From assembly GCF_003286645.3 (NCBI RefSeq), contig NZ_CP127382.2, positions 930,001 through 994,000 on the forward strand: a DNA stretch of 64,000 nt, written 5' to 3'. The notes under the pieces are model-generated. The model did no database searches. It was given only the letters and a program-made list of their open reading frames with translations, and had not been told where the DNA came from. A program made the translations under genes and the position numbers. Source of the stretch: Aerococcus tenax. Lineage in GTDB: Bacteria > Bacillota > Bacilli > Lactobacillales > Aerococcaceae. This document shows positions 1-7,136 of this stretch, piece after piece (positions within the stretch are counted from its first letter, which is position 1; every line of letters begins with the position of its first letter).

Positions 1-1
1 T

Positions 2-64
2 AAGAACTTTATGACCATATTAGATAAGGTCTTACCCAACTATGATTTACACTTGGAGGAGTAA
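2..64 (+). CDS. 3' end of a truncated upstream gene
   Basis: The second reading frame is open from the window edge to a TAA at 62-64 and encodes about 20 C-terminal residues ending in NYDLHLEE. A promoter and a new gene start follow directly, so this is plausibly the tail of a real protein whose body lies outside the window. The fragment is too short to identify a family. In Bacillus a transketolase gene lies near yneF, but nothing here proves that identity. Confidence 0.4.
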   Translation, partial: KNFMTILDKVLPNYDLHLEE

Positions 65-93
65 AAGCCTCGGAGCTTATCATTTTCTTAAAC

Positions 94-122
94 TTGGCAA
101 GTCAGATAATTTTTAGTACAAT
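94..122 (+). promoter_or_regulatory. Promoter of yneF
   Basis: TTGGCA at 94-99 and TACAAT at 117-122 are separated by 17 bases, which fits a vegetative sigma-A promoter. The yneF start is 35 bases further on, with a G-rich ribosome site at 141-148. Confidence 0.7.
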
Positions 123-157
123 TAAAAAGATGTTTATATAGAGGGGGGAAATCATTC

Positions 158-376
158 ATGTCAAATTTCGCTTGGATTATTATTATCATTATTACTTTGA
201 TTATCGGTATGATCTTAGGTTTCTTTATTGCTCGTCGTTATATGATGAACTATTTCCAAGATAACCCACCAATTTCAGCTGATATGATTCGGACTATGAT
301 GGCACAAATGGGGCAAAAACCATCCGAAAAACGTGTCCAACAAATTATTAATTCTATGAAAAAAACGAAAAAATAA
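158..376 (+). CDS. yneF: YneF family (UPF0154) small membrane protein
   Basis: This 72-residue protein has one N-terminal hydrophobic helix (residues about 5-26, rich in Ile) ending in FFIARRY. A short polar cytoplasmic tail follows with the family-typical pattern NPPISADMIRTMMAQMGQKPSEKRV. Both the length and the layout match the UPF0154/YneF family of Bacillota, whose function is unknown. A GAGGGGGG ribosome site lies 8 bases upstream of the ATG. It has its own promoter and terminator, so it appears to be monocistronic. Confidence 0.88.
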   Translation: MSNFAWIIIIIITLIIGMILGFFIARRYMMNYFQDNPPISADMIRTMMAQMGQKPSEKRVQQIINSMKKTKK

Positions 377-383
377 ACTTTAG

Positions 384-418
384 GAGGTTGGAGGAATTCC
401 AGCCTCTATTTGTTTTAT
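384..418 (+). terminator. Intrinsic terminator after yneF
   Basis: GAGGTTGG (384-391) pairs with CCAGCCTC (399-406) through one G-U pair, around a 7-base loop. A T-rich stretch follows. Confidence 0.7.
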
Positions 419-474
419 GCTTTTTTAAAAGGCTAGCTTAGCTGATGCTTGAAAATCCTAGCGAGGTGACAAAA

Positions 475-1131
475 ATGTGGTTTTATAACTTTATGGCTTA
501 CTTGGTTAAAGGCTTAATTCGAATTGTCAATGGAAAACCAGAACTTTCCTATCATGAGGACTATGATCCTGACCAACAATATTTAATTGTTGCTCCCCAC
601 CGTAGTATACTTGATCCGGTCATTATCGGCATCCATACCTTACCTAAACCGGTTCATTTCTTAGCCAAACAGGAGCTATTTTCATCTGCCTTGGTGAATT
701 GGTGCTTAGACCACTTGGGCGTTATGCCAGTCGATCGAGAAAATCCTAGCATGGCTTCCTTAAAATCGGCAGTAACAGAACTCAAAAAAGGTGAAGATAA
801 CGTTGGACTTTTTCCTACTGGATCCCGTTATTCGACAGAAATTAAGGATGGGGCAGCTGTATTAGCAAAAATGGGCAAAGTTAATATTTTACCTGTTGCC
901 TACCAAGGACCGATTCATATTTCTGGACTCTTTTCAAGAAAGAGACAAAATCGGGTAAAGTTCAGAGTGGGAAAACCCATCTATTTGCCTGCTGGTAAGA
1001 AATTATCAAAAGAAGAACTCAAGGAAATCGACCAGCAAATTGGGCAGGCTTTTCAAGAAATCGATCGGGAAATTGATCCTAATTATCATTATGACCTTGA
1101 AAAAGCTATTCGAGAGCGAGATCGTAAATAA
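475..1131 (+). CDS. plsC: 1-acyl-sn-glycerol-3-phosphate acyltransferase
   Basis: This PlsC-family enzyme acylates lysophosphatidic acid to phosphatidic acid at the inner face of the membrane during phospholipid synthesis. The HX4D catalytic motif is visible as HRSILD (residues 42-47), and the acyl-acceptor motif is FPTGSR (113-118; the usual form is FPEGTR). Its length of 218 residues is normal for the family. I chose the ATG at 475 because GAGGTGA lies 6 bases upstream; an in-frame ATG at 445 has no good ribosome site. The C-terminal tail is charged. Downstream cdsA (25.5 kb) uses the product, phosphatidic acid. Confidence 0.88.
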   Translation: MWFYNFMAYLVKGLIRIVNGKPELSYHEDYDPDQQYLIVAPHRSILDPVIIGIHTLPKPVHFLAKQELFSSALVNWCLDHLGVMPVDRENPSMASLKSAVTELKKGEDNVGLFPTGSRYSTEIKDGAAVLAKMGKVNILPVAYQGPIHISGLFSRKRQNRVKFRVGKPIYLPAGKKLSKEELKEIDQQIGQAFQEIDREIDPNYHYDLEKAIRERDRK

Positions 1132-1233
1132 AAAATCCTATTGTGGCTAGGTTAGCGTTGTGCCTAGGTAAAATTTAAAAGCGAGAGAATAATTTTTCTT
1201 TGTCAAATAGTATTAATGAAAATTTTTATAGTT

Positions 1234-1266
1234 AAAGTCATAGCTCAAAAAGTTATGGCTTTTTTA
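1234..1266 (+). terminator. Probable terminator downstream of plsC
   Basis: AAAGTCATA (1234-1242) pairs with TATGGCTTT (1254-1262), followed by a T-run. It lies about 100 bases after the plsC stop. Confidence 0.5.
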
Positions 1267-1690
1267 TTAAGATTATTAATATAGATTATCTTTAAACATA
1301 TTTATATCACCTAGGTAAGAAATGATTTGAAGAAAAGAATTGATTCACTAAAAACTATTGTTTAAACGCGTTAAAAATTAATCCAGTCAGTCAGTTTTCA
1401 TATTTTATTTTGTAGAGCTCCAAATGATAGCATTAAACCACTCTATTGGAATAGCAATGGGTTTGGTCCTTTATAAACAATTTAAAAAGGGAAAATTGTA
1501 ATGGCCTAAGTCTCAGAAATTTAAAGCAGATTTCAAAGCGACAGTGGTAATGTTACTCGGTTGCTTACCATTTCTCGATTTTTGATACGCTTAAGTATAG
1601 AGAATCACTGTTTATTTGACTTACTCATCTTTATGCACCTCATATTACAGCTTACTTTTAGCAAATAAAATCTTATATTTTAAATTATAA
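1267..1690. other. Gene-free stretch upstream of the first T-box
   Basis: I see no convincing gene here. One open frame of 25 codons (1424-1501, beginning MIALNHSIGIAMG) resembles the glycine-rich membrane segment of small Bacillota proteins. It has no ribosome site and may be a gene remnant or chance. The rest is AT-rich without clear repeats. Confidence 0.4.
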
Positions 1691-1691
1691 G

Positions 1692-1720
1692 TTGACTTTA
1701 TCTTTAAAAATATTTATTAT
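1692..1720 (+). promoter_or_regulatory. Promoter of the first T-box/trpX unit
   Basis: TTGACT (1692-1697) and TATTAT (1715-1720) have a 17-base spacer. The second trpX copy at 40.3 kb has the same arrangement (TTGACT-17-TAATAT), which supports its reality. Confidence 0.75.
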
Positions 1721-1726
1721 TGTTTT

Positions 1727-2017
1727 AACAGCTTAAGAAAGGAGCATGTAATTATGTTAGTTAAATATCTTATCAACCAGAGCGCATGCTCTTCTTATCA
1801 AAATGTACGATTTTACTTTAGCTATTTTAGATAGCGTTTGTACTATGAAACATCATAGATACAAACGTCAAACTTAAGTTTGTATCTATGATGGCTAAGG
1901 ATCTTAAGCGTGTCTAGCCCTCATAGAATGGATAAATTCTATCTGGGTGGCACCACTATTAATATATGCTATTATTCAGCCCATTTAGTTTTTTCCATAC
2001 TAGGTGGGCTTTTTTTA
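1727..2017 (+). promoter_or_regulatory. T-box leader, predicted tryptophan-responsive (copy 1)
   Basis: The T-box core CTGGGTGGCACCAC is at 1943-1956. It is preceded by a stem III-like hairpin (ATAGAAT, 6-base loop, ATTCTAT). A terminator follows: GCCCATTTAGT (1979-1989) pairs with ACTAGGTGGGC (1999-2009) before seven T's. The terminator 5' arm GCCCA can instead pair with TGGG of the core, giving the classic antiterminator switch. The TGGC bulge would pair with a tRNA ending GCCA, so discriminator G, as in tRNA-Trp. The 5' part is unusual: GCTTAAG (1731-1737) can close with CTTAAGC (1903-1909), and two mutually exclusive long hairpins lie between. The specifier is not securely placed; TGG occurs at 1892-1894 and 1929-1931. 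Trp specificity is inferred mainly from the downstream trpX. Confidence 0.82.
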
Positions 2018-2039
2018 TACCTTTTGGGGGAGTGATAGT

Positions 2040-2072
2040 ATGGAAGGTCCGTTTAACAGTCAGAAAAAATAG
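2040..2072 (+). CDS. Possible 10-codon leader peptide between T-box and trpX (copy 1)
   Basis: An ATG at 2040 with GGGGGAG 7 bases upstream opens a frame MEGPFNSQKK followed by TAG. The same frame, length and ribosome site occur at 40672-40704 with one residue changed (S for N). It contains no tryptophan codon, so classic Trp attenuation is not indicated. Conservation could also reflect the recent duplication alone, so translation is unproven. Confidence 0.35.
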   Translation: MEGPFNSQKK

Positions 2073-2110
2073 AAAGTTAACCGTTTTATATCGAATAATG
2101 GAGGAAAATC

Positions 2111-3076
2111 ATGAAAAAATATTTACGTTATCTAGCAGCAGGTCTATTAACCTGTACATTAGCCGCTTGTTCAAACCAAGGCAAGGAAGGTAGTAAAGAT
2201 AAAGTCGATGTGGGTATCATTCAATATATGGAACACGACTCCCTACAAAAAGCTAAGGAAGGTTTTCAAGATACTTTGAAAGAGGCCGGTTATGAAGAAG
2301 GCAAGAATTTAGAGATTGAATTCCATAACTCCCAGGGTGACCAGTCAAACTTGCAAAGCATTACCCAACAATTAAAGGGTAAAAAGGACCTGATTTTAAG
2401 TATTGCTACTCCAGCTGCACAAGCCATGCTCAATACTGACAAGGAGACCCCACAATTATTTACGGCAGTGACTGATCCGGTCGGTGCTAAATTAGTTGAA
2501 AGTAAGGAAAAACCCGGTAAAAATATGACCGGCACTAGTAACATGACCCCGGTTGCTGATGTTGTTAACTTATTATTAAAAGCTGATCCAAGCATAAAAA
2601 CGATTGGTATCTTGTATAACTCAAGTGAAATGAACGCGCAAGTTCAATATGAACAAGCCAAGGAATATATCGAATCAAAGGGCGTAAAGGTCGAAAGTAT
2701 GACAGTGACATCAACTAATGAAGTTCAACAAGCGACTAAAATCTTAGCAGAAAAAGTAGATGGAATTTACCTACCAACCGATAATACCATTGCTAATACC
2801 ATTCAAACCATTGGTAAAGTCCTAATGGAAACCAAGACACCATCAGTTGCTGCTTTCGATGCCGCTATCGAAGGTTCCCTATGTGCCTATGGGGTAGACT
2901 ACTATAAATTAGGCCAACAAACTGGAAATATGGCTGTAGATATTTTGAAAGGAAATAAAAAACCAGCAGACATTCCAGTGGAATCTTCTAAGGACATGGT
3001 CATTAAGGTAAATGATGAAATGGCTGCTGCCCTGGGAATGAACAGTGAGGATTTGAAGGTTCGTTTAAATGGATAG
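2111..3076 (+). CDS. trpX: TrpX-type ABC transporter substrate-binding lipoprotein (orphan copy)
   Basis: The protein has 321 residues and belongs to the ABC_sub_bind family (PF04392), whose TrpX members are predicted tryptophan binders. A lipoprotein signal is visible: KK, a hydrophobic core, then LAAC with the lipidated Cys at residue 20. The mature protein shows the two-lobed periplasmic-binding style (VDVGIIQYMEHDSL, ILSIATPAAQAM, VDGIYLPTDNTIANTI). It is about 92% identical to the second copy at 40.7 kb, with about 27 differences by eye. Unlike that copy, it is not followed by an intact permease or ATPase; only a decayed trpY remains. It may supply a second binding protein to the TrpYZ encoded at 41.8-43.5 kb. 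A GGAGG site sits 6 bases before the ATG. Confidence 0.85.
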   Translation: MKKYLRYLAAGLLTCTLAACSNQGKEGSKDKVDVGIIQYMEHDSLQKAKEGFQDTLKEAGYEEGKNLEIEFHNSQGDQSNLQSITQQLKGKKDLILSIATPAAQAMLNTDKETPQLFTAVTDPVGAKLVESKEKPGKNMTGTSNMTPVADVVNLLLKADPSIKTIGILYNSSEMNAQVQYEQAKEYIESKGVKVESMTVTSTNEVQQATKILAEKVDGIYLPTDNTIANTIQTIGKVLMETKTPSVAAFDAAIEGSLCAYGVDYYKLGQQTGNMAVDILKGNKKPADIPVESSKDMVIKVNDEMAAALGMNSEDLKVRLNG

Positions 3077-3146
3077 TGAATAAAATTATTTAGAAAAATG
3101 AAAGATAAATAGCCAGACAAGATGTATTTAGAAGAAGTCAAGAAAA

Positions 3147-3320
3147 ATGGGCTTAATGATATCTAGAGTTTTGCAAATAGTATATAATCTATCCTGCAAA
3201 TGGGGATAGGTTACTTTTAGAATCATAGGTTAAGCCGCCGTATTGGCAGAGAAAACTTCTCACTAGGGTGCTTTCTCTCTTATATTATTAGCCAATTAAA
3301 GTCATTTTCATTAAAAAAGA
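3147..3320 (+). pseudogene. trpY: Decayed remnant of the trpY permease gene
   Basis: The DNA after trpX copy 1 aligns by eye with the start of the intact trpY at 41792. Shared landmarks include TAGCCAGACAAG and TATTTAGAAG upstream, the start region TTAATGATATCTAG, and TTACTTTTAGAATC further in. In-frame stops (TAG soon after the ATG at 3147) and small indels destroy the frame. Similarity fades after about 3320. The bases from 3321 to 3595 may hold further unrecognisable remnants; I see no gene there. Confidence 0.7.
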
Positions 3321-3595
3321 GTTTCGATTAACAGTTAATTAAGAGAGCAAGTGGTTTAACAAACTCGTTTAAAATTCTGGTCTTTCCTTATGACCCCTAG
3401 CTGAAAGTATTCTAGTTTCATTCAACAAATGAAGCAAAGAAGAAATTCAAAGTGAAGTGAAAACGTCTGACCTGCGTAAACGACCATGTATCTTAAAAAC
3501 TCTTATAAAAGAAATCATTCTGGTAACAATGTATATTGCTTTGTCATATAAGAAGTATTGGCGTATATCTAAAATCATTGGATCATGTAAATTAG

Positions 3596-3618
3596 GGCAG
3601 CCAAGTGCTGCCTTTTTT
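3596..3618 (+). terminator. Intrinsic terminator after the trpX/trpY-remnant unit
   Basis: GGCAGC (3596-3601) and GCTGCC (3607-3612) form a perfect stem with a 5-base loop, followed by six T's. It has probably been retained from the ancestral operon. Confidence 0.8.
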
Positions 3619-3689
3619 AGTATTAATATATAATGTAAAAGTAAATAATCTTTTTATTTAATTGGCATCTTAGTAAAATTCCCAAGATT

Positions 3690-3709
3690 TTATCATGTTT
3701 TCATGATAA
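3690..3709. promoter_or_regulatory. Perfect palindrome upstream of the PTS IIC gene, putative operator
   Basis: TTATCATG and CATGATAA are exact inverted arms around TTTT. They lie 37 bases before the IIC start and just upstream of an AT-rich AAGATATTAAAA that could hold the -10 box. The symmetry suggests binding by a dimeric regulator, which is not encoded nearby. Confidence 0.4.
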
Positions 3710-3745
3710 GATATTAAAAATACTTTAAAGCAGGAAGGTTAATTT

Positions 3746-4795
3746 ATGCAGAATTTAAAAATTAAGGATATCTTTAATCAAGTTTTAAATGGGGCATCAA
3801 CAGGTATTGTTATCGGTTTGATTCCTAGTGCCATATTAGGCGCATTAACTCGGTCTTGGCTTAGTACGCCAGGCTTTTTGGCTGACTTTGCTGGCTCTAT
3901 TCAAGCCTTTCAATTTGCCGTACCTTTTTTAGTCGGTCTATTTGCGGCATTGCAGTTAAATATGAAGGGCATGGAAACTGCAGCATTAGCAGGAGCTGCT
4001 TTTTTAGGGAGTGGGGCAGCTCGCTTAGTCGATGGGACTTGGGCACTTAAGGGAACGGGAGACTTAATTAACACCATTATCACCGTCTTTATTGCTGCTA
4101 TTTTTATTAAACTTTATAACAATCGATGGCAAAGTCTCAACATTGTGGTTCTTCCTTTACTGGGAGGAATTTTACCAGGTTTTATTGGTCGTTTAATCCT
4201 ACCCTTGGTTAGTCAACTGACTTTACTTTTAGGCCAGGGGATTGCTCACCTCACAGAGATTCAACCATTAATTATGGCTATTTTAATCGCTATTGCCTTT
4301 GCCATTATTATCGTTACGCCTTTGTCTAGTGTGGCGATTGCTTACGCGGTATCCATTAGTGGTCTAGCGGCTGGGGCAGCTAACTTAGGAATTGTAGCGG
4401 TTGTATTTACTTTTCTCTATGCCTCATCGCGGGTTAATAGTAATGGAATTACTTTTTCATTATTATTTGCTGGTCCAAAATTGTTTATGGCCAACTACTT
4501 ACAAAACCTAAAAATGACCCTACCCATTGTGATTAATGCAGGGGTAGTAGGGCTGTTTGGGTATCTATTTAATATTCAGGGGACTACAGAATCAGCTGGT
4601 TTTGGTATCACAGGTTTGTCTGGACCGATCAACGCTTATTATTTTATGGATGGTAATGTCGTGGTTAATATCCTGGTCCTCTGCCTAACCTATGTGGTAG
4701 TGCCTTTGGCGATTTCTATTATTACTCATCAGACTTTTACCCGTATGGGGATTTATGATGAAAGTATTTATGTTTACCATGCGCCAGAACACTAA
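3746..4795 (+). CDS. Orphan PTS-type IIC membrane protein (PTS_EIIC_2 family)
   Basis: The 349-residue, very hydrophobic protein with about nine or ten membrane segments resembles the PTS_EIIC_2 family (PF13303). Recognisable parts are the N-terminal GASTGIVIGLIPSAILG, the central VTPLSSVAIA, and the C-terminal GFGITGLSGPINAY. Such proteins occur as stand-alone IIC-like permeases. No IIA or IIB domain or gene lies next to it, so phosphotransfer coupling cannot be shown and the substrate is unknown. An AGGAAGG ribosome site precedes the ATG. It is flanked by its own terminator and a palindromic operator-like site. Confidence 0.75.
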   Translation: MQNLKIKDIFNQVLNGASTGIVIGLIPSAILGALTRSWLSTPGFLADFAGSIQAFQFAVPFLVGLFAALQLNMKGMETAALAGAAFLGSGAARLVDGTWALKGTGDLINTIITVFIAAIFIKLYNNRWQSLNIVVLPLLGGILPGFIGRLILPLVSQLTLLLGQGIAHLTEIQPLIMAILIAIAFAIIIVTPLSSVAIAYAVSISGLAAGAANLGIVAVVFTFLYASSRVNSNGITFSLLFAGPKLFMANYLQNLKMTLPIVINAGVVGLFGYLFNIQGTTESAGFGITGLSGPINAYYFMDGNVVVNILVLCLTYVVVPLAISIITHQTFTRMGIYDESIYVYHAPEH

Positions 4796-4831
4796 GAACG
4801 GATAGTGAGAGGTCAGTACATTTGAGAAAGA

Positions 4832-4862
4832 GAGTCTGGGACAAAAGTCTCAGGCTCTTTTT
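4832..4862 (+). terminator. Intrinsic terminator after the IIC gene
   Basis: GAGTCTGGGAC (4832-4842) pairs with GTCTCAGGCTC (4847-4857) via G-U pairs, with loop AAAA followed by TTTTT. Confidence 0.8.
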
Positions 4863-4957
4863 AAAATGCGAACTATCTAATCAAAACGTGTTCCAAAAGA
4901 TAGGTGAAAAGGCTTGTTTAATTTTTATTTGTGACATATGATGAGTAGGTAAAATAC

Positions 4958-5036
4958 TATTCATTAGGGGAGCCACGGCTGAGAGGATTTATATCGACCC
5001 TGTAACCTGATCAAGGTAATGCTTGCGTAGGTAGTC
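4958..5036 (+). promoter_or_regulatory. TPP riboswitch (THI-box) upstream of thiW
   Basis: The THI-box landmarks are all present in order: GGGGAGCC, GGCTGAGAGGATT, GACCCTG, AACCTGATC, AAGGTAATGC, GCGTAGG. This aptamer binds thiamine pyrophosphate and lowers expression when TPP is abundant. The expression platform is not certain. CTCTCCT (5047-5053) can pair with the ribosome site AGGAGGG (5063-5069), which suggests control of translation start. A T-run at 5036-5043 could alternatively belong to a terminator, although I see no strong stem before it. Confidence 0.92.
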
Positions 5037-5074
5037 TTTTTTTGTGCTCTCCTTTATCTTTTAGGAGGGATTTT

Positions 5075-5614
5075 ATGAGTAAAAAATCAAGTCCATTGAT
5101 TTTAGTAACGGTAGCGATGTTTGTGGCCATTGGGGTGGTAATTTCACCGATTTTTCGAGTCGAGGGCTTTGCTCCTACTGCCCACTTTGTTAATGTGGTT
5201 TGTTCGGTCTTATTGGGTCCTTGGTATAGTTTATTAAATGCTATTCTGACTGCAATTATCCGGATGAGTCTTTTTTCGGTGCCTCCGTTAGCGCTCACTG
5301 GCCAAGTTTTTGGTGCTGTGCTTTCGGGAATACTATATCGTCTCTTTAATGGCTCTATCCTTGCTTGTGTAATTGGTGAAATTATCGGTACCGGGATTAT
5401 CGGAGCTATTGCTTCCTATCCAGTAATGGCGCTTCTATTGGGAAAAACAGGAATTACTTGGCTGTTTTATGTTCCTAGTTTTCTAATTGCAACAATTATT
5501 GGTGGTGTCTTAGCTTATTTTTTCTTAGCCACCTTGCGGCAAACCGGTTTGCTTTATAAAATGCAAAAACGCCTAGGAGTCAATGTTTATGACTCTTCTA
5601 AGAAAAAGGCTTAA
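5075..5614 (+). CDS. thiW: ThiW, substrate-binding (S) component of an ECF transporter for a thiamine precursor
   Basis: The 179-residue membrane protein begins MSKKSSPLILVTVAM. It shows the ThiW pattern of five or six helices with FRVEGFAPTAHFVNVVCSVLLGPWYS near residues 28-50. ThiW is predicted to take up hydroxyethylthiazole, the thiazole moiety of thiamine, with a shared ECF energising module (EcfA/A'/T) that is not in this window. The TPP riboswitch directly upstream supports the call. I chose the ATG at 5075, preceded by TAGGAGGGA; an upstream in-frame TTG at 5042 lies inside the leader. No thiE, thiM or thiD neighbours are present. Confidence 0.88.
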   Translation: MSKKSSPLILVTVAMFVAIGVVISPIFRVEGFAPTAHFVNVVCSVLLGPWYSLLNAILTAIIRMSLFSVPPLALTGQVFGAVLSGILYRLFNGSILACVIGEIIGTGIIGAIASYPVMALLLGKTGITWLFYVPSFLIATIIGGVLAYFFLATLRQTGLLYKMQKRLGVNVYDSSKKKA

Positions 5615-5725
5615 ATTCGTCATAGTTAAAGCTAAAGTTTTCAATTTTTTCTGCGCCTATAGCTATTATCTGTTATTATAAGATCACGAGAGTGAATAAG
5701 AGATTAGAGAATTAGGAGCTTTTTA

Positions 5726-6262
5726 ATGGATAATTTAATGGAAGAAATACTTATTCCCCAAGCGGAATTATTAAAACGTATCGAAGAATTAGCTAAGGAC
5801 ATTGCCGAAGAGTATCAGGATAAGAATCCTTTACTGGTTTGTGTCTTAAAAGGGGGCATGCCCTTTATGGCTGATTTAATGAAACAAATGGATATCCTTC
5901 TTGAAATTGACTTTATGGATGTTTCTAGTTACGGTGATGCCTTTGAATCCAGTGGCGAAGTAAAGATAATAAAGGATTTATCGGTCCCTGCAAAAGGGCG
6001 TCATATCTTATTTGTTGAAGATATTGTAGATACCGGGAGAACTTTAAGTTATCTGTATAAGGTCTTAAAATCCCGCCAGGCAGCTTCCATAAAAACCGTT
6101 TCTTTATTAGATAAACCGAGTCGACGCAAAAAGGACTTTCAGGCTGACTGGATCGGCTTTGAAATTCCGGATAAGTTTGTTGTCGGTTATGGCCTAGACT
6201 ATAAGGGCCAATTGAGAAACTATCCTAATATTGCTGTTTTAAAAGAAGAAGTCTATTCTTAA
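5726..6262 (+). CDS. hpt: Hypoxanthine phosphoribosyltransferase
   Basis: This enzyme salvages hypoxanthine (and guanine) to IMP (GMP) using PRPP in the cytoplasm. The PRPP-binding loop is VEDIVDTGRTL (residues 97-107). The KGG of LVCVLKGGMPFMADL (36-52), the flexible loop SSYGD (67-71) and the C-terminal FVVGYGLDY all fit the HPRT family. Its length of 178 residues is normal. GGAGC lies 8 bases upstream of the ATG. It stands alone here, not next to tilS/ftsH as in many Bacillota. Confidence 0.92.
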   Translation: MDNLMEEILIPQAELLKRIEELAKDIAEEYQDKNPLLVCVLKGGMPFMADLMKQMDILLEIDFMDVSSYGDAFESSGEVKIIKDLSVPAKGRHILFVEDIVDTGRTLSYLYKVLKSRQAASIKTVSLLDKPSRRKKDFQADWIGFEIPDKFVVGYGLDYKGQLRNYPNIAVLKEEVYS

Positions 6263-6282
6263 CCACATATTCTTACTTATAA

Positions 6283-6311
6283 GAGAAACTGGGCATTTGT
6301 CCCAGTTTTTC
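6283..6311 (+). terminator. Intrinsic terminator after hpt
   Basis: AACTGGG (6287-6293) pairs with CCCAGTT (6301-6307) around a 7-base loop, and a T-rich tail follows. Confidence 0.8.
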
Positions 6312-6452
6312 TTATTATTAGCTAAGTGAGCTAAGGCTATCAGGACTGATTGGAAAAGATCATGACTGGATGAGCTATCTGTGATTTATTTTCCTTTACA
6401 ACTATATTATCCTGTAAGATAGAATCATTTAACGTAGAAAAGAGGTTTGTAG

Positions 6453-7136
6453 ATGAAAGAAGCGCTAAAATTTGCCTTTCCCAAAACGATCCCGATTATG
6501 ATGGGGTATTTATTCTTGTCATTATCCTTTGGTTTATTAGCAACGAGTTCAGGAATTCACTCCTGGTTAACTATTTTAATGAGCCTACTTGTCTATGGGG
6601 GCTCGATTCAATTTGCCGGCATAAATGTCTTATTGGGAGCCTATGATCCCTTTGCCGCTTTTATGCTAGCTGTTATGGTGAATGCAAGACACATGTTTTA
6701 CGGCATTACCATGTTAGAAAGTTATCAGTCCCTAGGTTGGAAAAAATACTATAGTATTTTTGCTTTGTCTGATGAAACCTTTTCACTGACAGCTTCGGTT
6801 AAGGTTCCCGATCATATTGACAAGTCTTGGGTCTACTTTTTGATCAGTTTATTAGACCAGCTTTACTGGATTATTGGAACAGTTCTGGGGATTTTCTTAG
6901 GGAATTTTATCAGCTTTAGCTTAAGAGGAATTGAGTTTATTTTAACAGCCTTGTTTGTAAGTATTTTTGTCGACCAATGGCAAGGAAGCGCTAACCATAG
7001 GCCACAAATCCTTGCCCTAGCTACTGGCTTAATTTGTTTATTTATTTTCGGCCCCAACAGCTTCTTGATTCCTGCAATGTTAATTATTATTGCTATATTC
7101 TTTTTTATTTTTATACGTGAGGAGGAAGAAAGATGA
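6453..7136 (+). CDS. azlC: AzlC family branched-chain amino-acid exporter, large subunit
   Basis: The 227-residue membrane protein begins MKEALKFAFPKTIPIMMGYLFLSLSFG. The family signatures MSLLVYGGSIQFAGINVLLGAYDPFAAFMLAVMVNAR are recognisable in two parts (GGSIQFA, VNARHMFYG). With AzlD it forms a two-component exporter, known in Bacillus for 4-azaleucine resistance and in E. coli (YgaZH) for valine export. The 3' end overlaps azlD by four bases (ATGA), so the pair is translationally coupled. An AGAGG ribosome site precedes the ATG. Confidence 0.9.
   Translation: MKEALKFAFPKTIPIMMGYLFLSLSFGLLATSSGIHSWLTILMSLLVYGGSIQFAGINVLLGAYDPFAAFMLAVMVNARHMFYGITMLESYQSLGWKKYYSIFALSDETFSLTASVKVPDHIDKSWVYFLISLLDQLYWIIGTVLGIFLGNFISFSLRGIEFILTALFVSIFVDQWQGSANHRPQILALATGLICLFIFGPNSFLIPAMLIIIAIFFFIFIREEEER

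Noticed and set aside
1424-1501. 25-codon frame MIALNHSIGIAMG...
   Set aside because: It may echo a small glycine-rich membrane protein, but there is no ribosome site or intact context. Too short to call.
1966-2193. 75-residue open frame across the T-box terminator and start of trpX
   Set aside because: It runs through the terminator hairpin and the trpX start in another frame, has no ribosome site, and its sequence is low-complexity.
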